NCBI GenBank assembly: GCA_018672475.1
Contig: JABHFS010000004.1
Span: 1-64,000 of the forward strand
Length of the DNA: 64,000 bases
Source of the DNA: Gemmatimonadota bacterium
Lineage (GTDB): Bacteria; Latescibacterota; UBA2968; UBA8231
Reading direction: 5' to 3'
Position 1 is the stretch's first letter. Each line of letters starts with the position of its first letter. A program made the translations under genes and the position numbers. The notes under the pieces are model-generated. The model was not told where the DNA came from and did not search any database. It worked only from the letters and a program-made list of their open reading frames with translations. This document shows, piece by piece, positions 8,478 through 16,796 of this stretch.

Positions 8478-9890
8478 GTGAACATTTTATTCACCTTTAT
8501 CACCTTCGCTGCCCTTAGTAGCGGTGCACTCGCGCAATCTGGACTCTTCGTGACCACCACCGACTTCGCCAGCGGCAGCGCCGCTCATTTGCCCTCGAGT
8601 GCCACAGAAGCACAAACGAACTTGCTCAATCTGCATTCAGACACCATCGTCCGCTATTACCAAGGCCGGATCTATGTCGTCAACCGCCTCGGCCAAGACA
8701 ATGTGCTAGTACTCGACGAAAGCGACCCGCGCACACCGGTGATGCAGTTTTCAACCGGCAACGGCACCAACCCGCACGACATCGCATTCGTCTCCCCGAG
8801 CAAGGCCTACATCTCGCGCTACGACGATACCCAAGTGCTGATTGTAAACCCGCAGGACGGCAGTGAACTCGGCACAATAGACCTGCGCGCGTTCGCCGAT
8901 GTCGACGGTGCACCGGAGATGTCACAAATGGCCGTCGTCGGCGACCGCCTCTACATCGCCTGCCAACTGCAAGACCGCGACGCGGGTTTTGAACCCGCTG
9001 CGCAAGGCATCCTAGTCGTCGTCGATACCAACACCGACCAACTCGTCGACATGGACCCGAACACCGACGGCGTACAAGCCTGGTTGCTATCCGCCGGCAA
9101 TCCCACCAGCGTAGTCGCCGCCGGCAATCGGCTCGTTGTCGCCGAAGTCGCGGGTTTCGGCGATATGGCCGGTGGCATCGAAGTGCTCGACCTGGCCAAT
9201 GGCACCAGCCTGGGCCTCGTCATCTCCGAAGCCGCCCTCGGCGGCGATATCAACTTCCTCGATTTGGCCTCCGCCAATAAAGCCTATGTCATCGTCTCCG
9301 ATGAAAATTTCGCCAACCATGTCTTTCCCGTAGATCTGGCCAACGGCACTGTTGGCAACAAACTCGCCAACCACTCCACCGGCTTCACGCCTAGTCTCGC
9401 CGTCGATGGCAAGCGCCTGATCGTCGCCGACCGCGGCACCTTCTCCGACCCCGATTCCGGCGGCCTGCTCTTCTACGATACCGACACCGACCAGCTCATA
9501 GCCGGTCCGATCTCTACCAGCCTGCCCCCATCGAGCATCGCCGTGCTCAGCGATGCCCCAGTGCCCGTGCCCACCGCGGTCGAAGGAGAGACAGGCCTCG
9601 CCTTGCCCGAGCGAAGCGACCTCGGGTTCGCCTTCCCCAATCCTTTCAACGCTGAAACACTGATCCCCTTCGAGATCGCCAGCGCGCATACCTCGGTCGA
9701 ACTGACCGTATACGACCTCTTGGGGCGCCGAGTCCGCACACTCTTCGCCGGTGTATTGCAGGCCGGCGAGCACCGCTACACCTGGGACGGTCGAGGCGAT
9801 AACGGAATTACGGCGGGCAGTGGTTCGTATTTTGTGGAATTGCGCCAGGGAGAAAGACGTCACGCGCGGAAGATGACGTTGCTTAAATAA
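8478..9890 (+). CDS. Secreted beta-propeller with FlgD-Ig sorting domain, candidate BtuG-like corrinoid binder
   Basis: 470 residues: a short signal peptide (ALSSGALAQS), then YncE-like propeller repeats to about residue 370 (RIYVVNRLGQDNVLVLDE, NPHDIAFVSPSKAYISRY, DTQVLIVNPQDGSELGTI). The C-terminal module (FAFPNPFNAETLIPF ... VYDLLGRRVRTLF ... YTWDGRGDNG) is of FlgD-Ig/type-IX-like sorting type and ends HARKMTLLK. It sits 13 bp after the BtuB-like receptor and under the same B12 riboswitch. In Bacteroides, BtuG is a surface seven-bladed propeller that binds B12 and hands it to BtuB; the same order, fold and control here suggest the same job. Family membership was not tested by search. Confidence 0.72.
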   Translation: MNILFTFITFAALSSGALAQSGLFVTTTDFASGSAAHLPSSATEAQTNLLNLHSDTIVRYYQGRIYVVNRLGQDNVLVLDESDPRTPVMQFSTGNGTNPHDIAFVSPSKAYISRYDDTQVLIVNPQDGSELGTIDLRAFADVDGAPEMSQMAVVGDRLYIACQLQDRDAGFEPAAQGILVVVDTNTDQLVDMDPNTDGVQAWLLSAGNPTSVVAAGNRLVVAEVAGFGDMAGGIEVLDLANGTSLGLVISEAALGGDINFLDLASANKAYVIVSDENFANHVFPVDLANGTVGNKLANHSTGFTPSLAVDGKRLIVADRGTFSDPDSGGLLFYDTDTDQLIAGPISTSLPPSSIAVLSDAPVPVPTAVEGETGLALPERSDLGFAFPNPFNAETLIPFEIASAHTSVELTVYDLLGRRVRTLFAGVLQAGEHRYTWDGRGDNGITAGSGSYFVELRQGERRHARKMTLLK

Positions 9891-10062
9891 AGTAAAATGA
9901 GGAGTACACGTTGCAAACGTGTTGCCCCGATTTTGCAGGACAGCAACATTGAGGCAACACCCTCGGAGCCCGCCAGGGATGACGGGCGAGAATTAGCCAA
10001 GATATAGTCTTAACTGGGCCGCCCACAGCTAGTCTACCAGAAGTACTTATATTTACCATACT

Positions 10063-11088
10063 ATGGCCAGACGCCCAACACGCACACCCGCACGTAAAGA
10101 CGACTACGAAGATCACGGTCCGCCCATCCTTCTGTGGAGCGCCTCCGCCGTGCTCTTCATACTCACGGCGTTGCCCTATCTGCTCGGCAACGCCCTTATC
10201 GAACTCGAGGTCCTTGCCGCGCAGCCCTTTCTGCGCCTGATCCTACTGGTCCTCGCCGTCGCCGTCGCCGCACTCGCCATCCTGCGCAAGGAAATTCCGA
10301 TCGCCATCCTGCCCGGCCTCGCCGCCTTACTGATTATCGGCGAGACCTTTAGCACCATGGGCACTTCGCCCGCAGCTCAAGCCCCGCCCGATCGCGCGGG
10401 TTACCTACACGTCTACACGCAAAACATCGGCATGGAATCGCCGGAGGAATTTATCGGGCTCCTCGCCTCGGGCAATTTCGACGTCGTCCTGATGCAAGAA
10501 GCCTATCTCGGCCACAGAAAGGGCTGGGAAGTGCTCGCCAAACAACTGGGCTACCACATCTACTTCCAGGTCCTACGCCGCGACGCCGGCATGGCCTGCT
10601 TGGTCATGAGCAAAACCCCCATACAAATTCTGCCTGCGGTTCGCGCCCTTTCCTGGGCCCGCCAGATCCGCTACTTCCCGCGGGTCCGCATCAATTACGA
10701 AAAAGTACCCGTCGACCTTTACACCGTACACCTCGAATCGTTGCCCCTAGTCCAGGGCGGGCGGGTGCTCTTCGGCTCATCCAAACTCCGTTTACAACAA
10801 TCCGAGATCCTGGCCCGGGAAATAGCCGCCACCAACCATCCCGTAATCCTCGGCGGCGACCTCAACTCGACGCCGATCTACCGTTCCAACCGCCCACTGC
10901 GCGACCTGCTCAACGACGCCTGGACCGAAGCCGGCTTCGGTTTCGGCTATACCTACCACGCCTCGCTGCCCTTCGCACGTATCGACGCCGTCCTGCACAA
11001 GGGTTTTCGCACCGTCTCCGCCGAGGTCATCAAAGTCTCGAATAGCGATCACCGCGGTTTACATGTAGTATTGGAATCGGCCCGCTGA
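10063..11088 (+). CDS. Membrane-anchored endonuclease/exonuclease/phosphatase-family protein
   Basis: A Lys/Arg-rich cytoplasmic start is followed by three hydrophobic segments (about residues 21-42, 55-74 and 78-93), then a DNase-I-fold domain. Catalytic landmarks are TQNIG with Asn121, VLMQEA with Glu146, GGDLNSTP near residue 264, and a terminal SNSDHRGL with Asp329-His330. These match the EEP superfamily, which hydrolyses phosphodiesters in nucleic acids, phosphoinositides or sphingomyelin. Three membrane passes put the domain outside the cytoplasm, as in the YafD-like subgroup. The substrate is unknown. A strong hairpin terminator follows at once. Confidence 0.82.
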   Translation: MARRPTRTPARKDDYEDHGPPILLWSASAVLFILTALPYLLGNALIELEVLAAQPFLRLILLVLAVAVAALAILRKEIPIAILPGLAALLIIGETFSTMGTSPAAQAPPDRAGYLHVYTQNIGMESPEEFIGLLASGNFDVVLMQEAYLGHRKGWEVLAKQLGYHIYFQVLRRDAGMACLVMSKTPIQILPAVRALSWARQIRYFPRVRINYEKVPVDLYTVHLESLPLVQGGRVLFGSSKLRLQQSEILAREIAATNHPVILGGDLNSTPIYRSNRPLRDLLNDAWTEAGFGFGYTYHASLPFARIDAVLHKGFRTVSAEVIKVSNSDHRGLHVVLESAR

Positions 11089-11089
11089 A

Positions 11090-11116
11090 TTTTGCGCCGC
11101 CGGCGCAAAAACTTTA
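11090..11116 (+). terminator. Terminator after the EEP-family gene
   Basis: TTTTGCGCC (11090-11098), loop GCC, GGCGCAAAA (11102-11110), then a T-rich tail. The stop codon lies directly before it. Confidence 0.65.
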
Positions 11117-11157
11117 TTTAGTATTCCCATTCTTTCAATTCGTATCCAAGGAAAATC

Positions 11158-12171
11158 ATGTCCAACACTCCTGCCATCCAGACCACCACCGTCGGCTCCT
11201 ATCCCGTACCTGAATGGCTGCAAGGCCTGCCTTCTGAACAGGGCGTGATCGATGCCACCCGCGTCGTCTTCGACACGCAGCGCCAGGCCGGCATCGACTT
11301 ACCCACCGACGGCGAACTCTACCGTTTCGACACCAACCACCCCGACACCAATGGCATGATCGAATACTTCGTCCGGCCAATGGGTGGGACCCGCGCCGAT
11401 TTCGGCCGCAGCGAAACCGAGGAGTTCGCCGCCAAGCAGAACATGGGGTTTCGTGCCAAACCCGCTGCAGTGGTCGACAGCGAGCTTTCCGAGGGTAGCC
11501 TCGACCTACGCTCTGACTGCGCGCGCGCCGGGGCCGTCGCCGGCGGTCCGTTCAAGTTCACGCTGACCAGCCCTTATATGCTGGCTCGCACCCTACTCGA
11601 TCACCATTACGGCGATTTCGAGGCGCTATTGATGGGGGTCGCCCAGGTCCTCGCCGAGCAAGTGCGCGGCCTGCCCTGCGACTGCCTCCAGATAGACGAG
11701 GCCAATATCCCCGGCAACCCCGCCGACGGCCCCCTCGCCGCCCGCGCGATCAACGCCGTGCTCGACCAGGCCGACGAGGGCACCAAGACCGCCGTGCATT
11801 TCTGCTTCGGCAACTACGGCGGCCAAACTATCCAGCAGGGCGAGTGGAAAGCGCTATTGGCTTTTCTCAATGAATTACACACCGATCATTTGGTATTGGA
11901 ATTGGCACACCGCCCGGCGAGCGACCTCGACGCGCTGAAAGAAATAGACCCGCGTATCGGCATCGGCATCGGCGTCGTCGACATCAAGGTCAACCACATC
12001 GAAACCCCCGAAGAGATCGCCCGGTCGATCGAAGCCGCCGTTCAGGCCGCCGGCCCCGACCGCATCCAATACATTCACCCCGACTGCGGTTTCTGGATGC
12101 TTAAGCGCTCCATCGCCGACCGCAAAATCGAGGCGCTGGCCAAGGGACGGGATCTGTATTTGGGAAGCTAA
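11158..12171 (+). CDS. MetE-like (cobalamin-independent methionine synthase C-terminal domain) protein
   Basis: A 337-residue stand-alone barrel that starts TTTVGSYPVPEWL, the usual opening of core-MetE homologues. The expected zinc/thiol-site pieces are present: CLQIDEANIP, AVHFCFGNYGG and a late YIHPDCGFWM. Full MetE is about 750 residues, so this is a C-terminal-domain-only form; such proteins transfer methyl groups from various donors and are often not methionine synthases. There is no folate-polyglutamate N-domain. AAGGA precedes the ATG. It lies alone between two structured sequences. A second, diverged MetE-like gene is at 39037-40074 inside a sugar-type operon. Confidence 0.85.
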   Translation: MSNTPAIQTTTVGSYPVPEWLQGLPSEQGVIDATRVVFDTQRQAGIDLPTDGELYRFDTNHPDTNGMIEYFVRPMGGTRADFGRSETEEFAAKQNMGFRAKPAAVVDSELSEGSLDLRSDCARAGAVAGGPFKFTLTSPYMLARTLLDHHYGDFEALLMGVAQVLAEQVRGLPCDCLQIDEANIPGNPADGPLAARAINAVLDQADEGTKTAVHFCFGNYGGQTIQQGEWKALLAFLNELHTDHLVLELAHRPASDLDALKEIDPRIGIGIGVVDIKVNHIETPEEIARSIEAAVQAAGPDRIQYIHPDCGFWMLKRSIADRKIEALAKGRDLYLGS

Positions 12172-12230
12172 AAACCGCCAAGCTACCTGCTACGAAAATC
12201 CGTCCAACTACGATTTACGCAAAACCCACT

Positions 12231-12375
12231 CACCCCCAGTCGCAGCGCAGCGCGCGGGGGTGGGACGCAGGGCGTTGGGGGGCGACAGACGGGGGAAAGG
12301 CCGAGTGAGTATCGGGCCGGGAGCACTCGGCCCGAGGACCCTGCAAAAAACACCCCCAGTCGCACCCCGCACCCG
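12231..12375. repeat. Structured intergenic repeat, copy A
   Basis: A GC-rich nested hairpin: GGGGGTG (12256-12262) with CACCCCC (12351-12357), GCAGGG (12267-12272) with CCCTGC (12339-12344), and GGCCGAGTG (12299-12307) with CACTCGGCC (12324-12332). A 14-bp direct repeat CACCCCCAGTCGCA occurs at 12231 and 12351. Both flanks resemble copy B at 28.7 kb (GGGGTG-GA-CAGGGCGTT on the left; AAAAAC-CCC-AG-CGCACCCCG on the right). It lies between convergent genes and downstream of both. Confidence 0.6.
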
Positions 12376-12392
12376 GAGCGTGAGCCGTACAC

Positions 12393-12428
12393 AAAAAAGC
12401 GGCGCCAGCCTTTCAGCCGACGCCGCTT
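12393..12428 (-). terminator. Terminator of hemB
   Basis: On the minus strand, AAGCGGCG (12428-12421), a 16-nt loop, CGCCGCTT (12404-12397), then a run of Ts (plus-strand A-run 12393-12398). It lies 30 bp past the hemB stop. Confidence 0.75.
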
Positions 12429-12458
12429 GGCGCTCTATCTGCTTTTCTACTATCTCAA

Positions 12459-13427
12459 CTACTTCAGCATCAACGCCACCTCTTTGGCAAAATACGTCAA
12501 AATCATATCCGCCCCCGCCCGCTTAATCGAAGTCAACGTCTCCATAATCGCCTTCTCCCGATCGACCCACCCCCGTTCCGCCGCCGCCGTAATCATGCCA
12601 AATTCCCCCGAGACATTATACGCGGCAATCGGCACATCAAAAGCCGCGCGCGCCGCCGCGATCACATCCAAGTAGGCCAACGCCGGTTTGATCATCACCA
12701 CATCGGCGCCTTGCTCGATATCGAGCGCGATCTCCACTAGCGCCTCGCGACCATTAGCGGGGTCCATCTGATAGGTCTTCTTGTCGCCCTTCTTCGGCGC
12801 CGACTCTAACGCGCCGCGAAACGGCCCGTAAAAACACGAGGCATACTTAGCCGAATAGGCCAAAATGCCGACATTGGCATGCCCCTCCGCGTCCAACGCC
12901 TGGCGAATACCGCCGACTCGACCGTCCATCATATCCGATGGTGCCACCCAATCGACCCCGGCTTCGGCGTGCGACAGCGCCATCTTGCATAAGACCTCCA
13001 CCGTTTCGTCGTTTATAATCTCATCATCGACGACCAACCCGTCGTGGCCGTGGTTGGTATAGGGATCGAGCGCGATATCGGTTTGCACGCAAAGCTCGGG
13101 CACTTGCGCCTTAATGCCGCGCACCGCCCGTTGGATCAGCCCCTCGGGATCGTAGGCCTTGGTGGCCATATCGTCTTTCTCGGTCGAATAACCGAAGAGA
13201 TTGACCGCCGGGATACCCAAATCCCAGAGCTCCTGGCATTCGGCCACCAGTTCATCGACGGTAAAACGATATTGCCCGGGCATCGAGTCGATCGGCTCGC
13301 GCGTTTTTTCACCCTCAGTGACAAACATCGGATAGATCAGATCATCGACGCGCACGCTCGTCTCGCGCACCAGGCTGCGCACAGCTTCCGAGCGACGCAG
13401 ACGCCGGGGTCTTTTTGTCAGGTCCAT
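12459..13427 (-). CDS. hemB: Porphobilinogen synthase (delta-aminolevulinate dehydratase)
   Basis: Condenses two 5-aminolevulinates to porphobilinogen, the common precursor of haem, sirohaem and corrinoids. 322 residues, full length. The two active-site lysines are Lys194 ([10 protein letters not shown]) and Lys247 ([12 protein letters not shown]). The metal-site segment is [14 protein letters not shown] (117-130): the three zinc-binding cysteines of yeast/animal-type enzymes are replaced by Ala and Asp, which marks the Mg/monovalent-cation-dependent class. GGAG precedes the ATG. It is monocistronic, with its own terminator. Confidence 0.96.
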   Translation of the reverse strand: MDLTKRPRRLRRSEAVRSLVRETSVRVDDLIYPMFVTEGEKTREPIDSMPGQYRFTVDELVAECQELWDLGIPAVNLFGYSTEKDDMATKAYDPEGLIQRAVRGIKAQVPELCVQTDIALDPYTNHGHDGLVVDDEIINDETVEVLCKMALSHAEAGVDWVAPSDMMDGRVGGIRQALDAEGHANVGILAYSAKYASCFYGPFRGALESAPKKGDKKTYQMDPANGREALVEIALDIEQGADVVMIKPALAYLDVIAAARAAFDVPIAAYNVSGEFGMITAAAERGWVDREKAIMETLTSIKRAGADMILTYFAKEVALMLK

Positions 13428-13523
13428 GAGTATCTCCAGTTGAATTTATTGCGCAGGCAATGTAAATACTTCACTGAGGCACAGCAACGCCGCTGCTGAT
13501 TTCAGGCCATACGGAGGTAGACC

Positions 13524-13957
13524 ATGTACCGTATCATATGCCCGTATGGAGCGTTGCTCCTATCGGCCTGCGGCAGCGACAAAGAACCTCTCTTCCGCCC
13601 GACGGTCTGGCGGCGCCGGCCCCAGCCGCAACCGACGAAAATGCAGATTCCAGGGCACCTGGCAAGCCTGGCGCACCCTCTCCCAAAACCGAGATCCTGA
13701 CGACCGACACCGGCTATTCGCGCGGCTACGATAGCGATATCGATAGCACCAGCGGCTACACCCAGTCCACCGAGGTGTGGTTCCCGTAAACACCGGGCAT
13801 CGGCGACCGCAACCATCCCAAACACATGGTATTCCGGCTGCTAGGCGAAGACACGGCCAAGGCCTACCCCTTCTCCAGGCCCGAAGCATCTGGGCACGGC
13901 GCTGGCCCTGGAGAAGGGGTAGGCGAGCGTACGCTGAGTTTTGAACTGATCGAATAG
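13524..13957 (+). pseudogene. Degraded DUF3179-like lipoprotein
   Basis: It starts as a lipoprotein (MYRIICPYGALLLSACGSD, lipobox LSAC) at 13524 and then changes frame. A second frame carries LTTDTGYSRGYDSD. A third, after an interruption near 13789, carries PKHMVFRLLGEDTAKAYPF and ends ERTLSFELIE at 13957. The HPKH...V.G...KAYPF pattern is typical of DUF3179 proteins, which are normally about 300 residues. The piece is too short and broken to be functional. The function of the family is unknown. Confidence 0.55.
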
Positions 13958-14045
13958 AGCGTACGTAGTTTTAAAAGGCTTTGGCGTCAGATCACCTTCG
14001 CCATTATTATTGATTAACTAGCCACTACTTAATGCAAAGCGATCT

Positions 14046-15788
14046 ATGATAGCCAAAAGCCTAGCCGCATTTCTTTTTCTCGCCCTGCCGCTGCAAGCCA
14101 AAACCTTGATAGAAACCGCCTACGAATCCGGCGAACTCGACCTCGCAACGGCCTTAATCTATCAAGTCCAGAGCCTGCGCGCCCCCGATGCCCTGCCCGC
14201 GGCCTATCGCCAAACGCATACTCACGCCCTGTGCGGCACCCCACAACTGGTACAAGCCGTAAACGCCATAGCGCAGCTCGGCGCAGACGACCAACGACGG
14301 CTCAGAAAACTGGTGCAACGCCGACCCAACAAACAGCAAGAAACGCTCTCGCCCTCCGGCCGTTTCTTACTGCACTACGACACCGAAGGCTCCGAAGCCG
14401 TGCCGACCGAGGACCTCGACGGCAACGGCGTCTCCGATTATATCGACCTGGCTGCCGTGATCCTCGACAGCACCTGGATCCTCGAGATCGACGAATTGGG
14501 TTATAACGCACCCCCTTCCGACAATGGCCTCAGTGGCGACGAATACGACGTCTACTTTAGCGACCTCGGACGCGGCGCCGCCTACGGCTTCACCTATCCC
14601 GAAGAGAGCGGCAACACCACTTATAGCTATCTTGAACTCGACAACGACTACACCAACCCGATTTACCAACAGACCAAGGGCAATGACGCGCTGCGCGTGA
14701 CCATCGCGCACGAGTTCCACCATGCGATACAATTCGGCTACTACCAGGGCAATGACGGCATCTGGTGGCAGGAATCGACCTCGACCTGGATGGAGGACGT
14801 CGCCTACCCACACGTCGACGATTATCTGCAATATCTGCCTAGCTTCCTCGATGTCCCGCACCGCGCCCTCAACTCAGGCAGTCGCCTCGGCGGTTTTCAC
14901 ATCTACGGCACCTCGATCTTCTCGCACTTCCTCGACCAGCGCTATGGCCGCGAGGTCAACCTGCAGATCTGGCAAGAGTTGGCCCGGCGCAGCAGCGCGC
15001 GCCTTGAACACTTCGACCAGGCCATCCGCCAGGTCGAGCCCGGCGGTTTGGGCGTAGCCATTGGCCAATTTGGCATCTGGAACTATTTCACCGGCTCCCG
15101 TTATCAAGAGGGCTTCTACGCCGAAGGCTTCAAATACTCGACCGTGCCGACTCGCGACATCACGCTCAGCGAAAACCTCGCTGTGCGCGACTCCAGCGAC
15201 CTCGACGCCACCGGCAGCGACTACTTGCGCCTCCAACCGCAACTGCGCTCCGGCGGTGTCACCATAACCTTTGACACCCGCCGCGGCGACTTCAGCCGCA
15301 GCCTGCTGCTCATCGGCCCCGACAGCGTCGAGGTCCGCCCGGTTCAAGACCCGACCGTCCGCGTCGTCGGCTGGGACCAATACGACGAGGTCGTGCTCGT
15401 CGTATCCTCCGCCGAGAATTCGGGTTTCGCCTACGACTACTTATATGGAGTGGAATTCGATCCAGATTTAACCGACGCACCCCCGGCGGTCGCCACCGCG
15501 TTGCGCCCCAACTATCCCAACCCCTTCCATCCCGTCGAGCACCAACAGACCCGGCTGGTCTTCGACCTCGTTTCGCCCAGCACCGAGACCCGCCTCTCTA
15601 TCTTCTCGACCACCGGGGACTTGGTCTGGCAACAGGACTTGGGCACTCGCGCCGCACGCGAAGGCCACGCCGCTACCTGGGACGGCCGCAATCTCTCGGG
15701 CAAGCTCGTCGGCACCGGTGTCTACCATCTGCTGCTCGAAACCGACGGGCGGCGGACTACTCGTTCTTTGGCTGTTGTCCGCGACTAA
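14046..15788 (+). CDS. Secreted putative metalloprotease (MXAN_6640-like) with FlgD-Ig sorting domain
   Basis: 580 residues with a signal peptide (SLAAFLFLALPLQA). At 123-134 there is a Ca-loop-like DLDGNGVSDYID. The zinc-protease motif HEFHH is at 222-226, with WWQESTSTWMED following as the usual downstream Glu region. The C-terminal about 85 residues form a FlgD-Ig/type-IX-like domain (LRPNYPNPFHPVE, FSTTGDLVWQQDL, ATWDGRNLSGKLVGTGVYH). The domain pair is known from secreted proteins of myxobacteria and FCB-group relatives. The last 32 bases overlap the convergent haemoglobin gene. Confidence 0.82.
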   Translation: MIAKSLAAFLFLALPLQAKTLIETAYESGELDLATALIYQVQSLRAPDALPAAYRQTHTHALCGTPQLVQAVNAIAQLGADDQRRLRKLVQRRPNKQQETLSPSGRFLLHYDTEGSEAVPTEDLDGNGVSDYIDLAAVILDSTWILEIDELGYNAPPSDNGLSGDEYDVYFSDLGRGAAYGFTYPEESGNTTYSYLELDNDYTNPIYQQTKGNDALRVTIAHEFHHAIQFGYYQGNDGIWWQESTSTWMEDVAYPHVDDYLQYLPSFLDVPHRALNSGSRLGGFHIYGTSIFSHFLDQRYGREVNLQIWQELARRSSARLEHFDQAIRQVEPGGLGVAIGQFGIWNYFTGSRYQEGFYAEGFKYSTVPTRDITLSENLAVRDSSDLDATGSDYLRLQPQLRSGGVTITFDTRRGDFSRSLLLIGPDSVEVRPVQDPTVRVVGWDQYDEVVLVVSSAENSGFAYDYLYGVEFDPDLTDAPPAVATALRPNYPNPFHPVEHQQTRLVFDLVSPSTETRLSIFSTTGDLVWQQDLGTRAAREGHAATWDGRNLSGKLVGTGVYHLLLETDGRRTTRSLAVVRD

Positions 15789-16197
15789 GTAGGTCAGTGG
15801 GTGAGGCTGCGGGGCTGAAGATCAATCCCGTCGCCGGACCGCCTAGGACCACTGATTCTAATACGCTGCGCATCCTGTTCGCTCGCTCGTAGATCAAAGC
15901 TGCGGTCTCCGCATCGAATAACTCACCTAGCGTCTTGGCAAATAGCGTTAGCCATCGGTCGAAATGTTCGGCGCCGACCATCAGCCCCGCATGCGCCTGC
16001 CGTGGATTGCCGTGATAGCGGCCCGACGCATTTAGCACCCCGGACCAAAAGTCGCACATGCGATCCAAATGCGGCGCCCATTGCCCCTGAAAGCGATGCT
16101 CAAAAATGTGCCCGAGCAAATCGTCTTGCCGCACAGTGGTATAAAATGTCGTCACCATCCGCCTAATTTCTTCGTCGCCGGTCTGCACCTGTTTCAT
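15757..16197 (-). CDS. Truncated haemoglobin, group III
   Basis: A 2-on-2 globin of 146 residues that binds O2/NO at haem; group III members are associated with nitric-oxide stress. Seen in sequence: TFYTTVRQDDLLGHIF at the start, CDFWSGVLNASGRYHGNP in the middle, and GAEHFDRWLTLF giving the proximal histidine His78. The last 30 residues are an unstructured tail beyond the usual globin end. The ATG overlaps the stop of nsrR by 4 bp (ATGA), so the two are translated as a unit, and NsrR presumably represses it in the absence of NO. Confidence 0.88.
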   Translation of the reverse strand: MKQVQTGDEEIRRMVTTFYTTVRQDDLLGHIFEHRFQGQWAPHLDRMCDFWSGVLNASGRYHGNPRQAHAGLMVGAEHFDRWLTLFAKTLGELFDAETAALIYERANRMRSVLESVVLGGPATGLIFSPAASPTDLLSRGQQPKNE

Positions 16198-16631
16198 GCC
16201 GCCGCTCCTATTGCCAATAAGCCATCGCGCTTTGTCGCGATCAAATCTTCAACGCTATAGCGATCCAACTCCGCCAAAAATGCCGCCTTCGCCCCGTCAA
16301 GCGCCGTGCTCAACAAACATCCCGGTACCAATGGGCAGCTATTCTTTTCCGGCGCGAAACACTCCGCCATATCAAAATTGGGCTCCAATTGCCGGACCAC
16401 CTCCCCCACCCGAATGCGCGACGCACTGCCTTCAAACACATAGCCGCCCCCGCGTCCGGCCATCGACCGCACCCAACCCTGCCGCACCAGCGCTTGCAAA
16501 CTTTTGACCACGTGGTTGGTAGATATGCCGAAGGCCTCGGCGACCTCTTCAGCCTTGGTCACTTGCCCATTGCGCGCGCCCAAATACATCAAAGCCCGCA
16601 GACCATAATCGCTGAACTTGGATATTTGCAT
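16194..16631 (-). CDS. nsrR: Rrf2-family nitric-oxide-sensing repressor NsrR
   Basis: 145 residues with the Rrf2 winged helix at the N-terminus (MQISKFSDYGLRALMYLG, GISTNHVVKSLQALVRQGWV, GRGGGYVF) and three Fe-S cysteines at 91, 99 and 105 (CFAPEKNSC-PLVPGC). That is the C-x7-C-x5-C spacing of NsrR. NO attacks the cluster and releases the repressor. It is the first gene of the pair with the truncated haemoglobin, and a dyad overlapping its own promoter suggests autoregulation. IscR is the other well-known Rrf2 protein with three cysteines, but no Isc genes are nearby. Confidence 0.87.
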   Translation of the reverse strand: MQISKFSDYGLRALMYLGARNGQVTKAEEVAEAFGISTNHVVKSLQALVRQGWVRSMAGRGGGYVFEGSASRIRVGEVVRQLEPNFDMAECFAPEKNSCPLVPGCLLSTALDGAKAAFLAELDRYSVEDLIATKRDGLLAIGAAA

Positions 16632-16654
16632 AGAAAATCACCTTGAAAAATTAA

Positions 16655-16692
16655 ACTGGTAAATAAAATACCATTTTAATAATATATGTCAA
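16655..16692 (-). promoter_or_regulatory. Promoter and candidate NsrR operator of nsrR-haemoglobin
   Basis: On the minus strand, TTGACA (16692-16687), then after 16 nt TATTTT as -10. A dyad, AATGGTA-TTTTATT-TACCA (16675-16657), overlaps the -10 region. It sits about 25-45 nt upstream of the nsrR ATG, in an AT-rich island. An AT-rich dyad on the -10 box fits Rrf2-type repression. Confidence 0.6.
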
Positions 16693-16796
16693 TCTCCCTA
16701 CCGTTTTACCTAACTGCAGTCCCATTGATCACCAGGCTATCAAGATAACATCGGCAAGCTGGGGGATGCCCATCGACGCTCAAAAGCCGCACCCTA

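Noticed and set aside
9087-9863. 258-codon minus-strand frame opposite the propeller gene
   Set aside because: Antisense shadow; Gly/Ala/Val repeats mirror the propeller codons.
9891-10062. Possible second riboswitch after the propeller gene
   Set aside because: There is a small GCCCG/CGGGC hairpin and GTTGC repeats but no B12 box or other known aptamer core.
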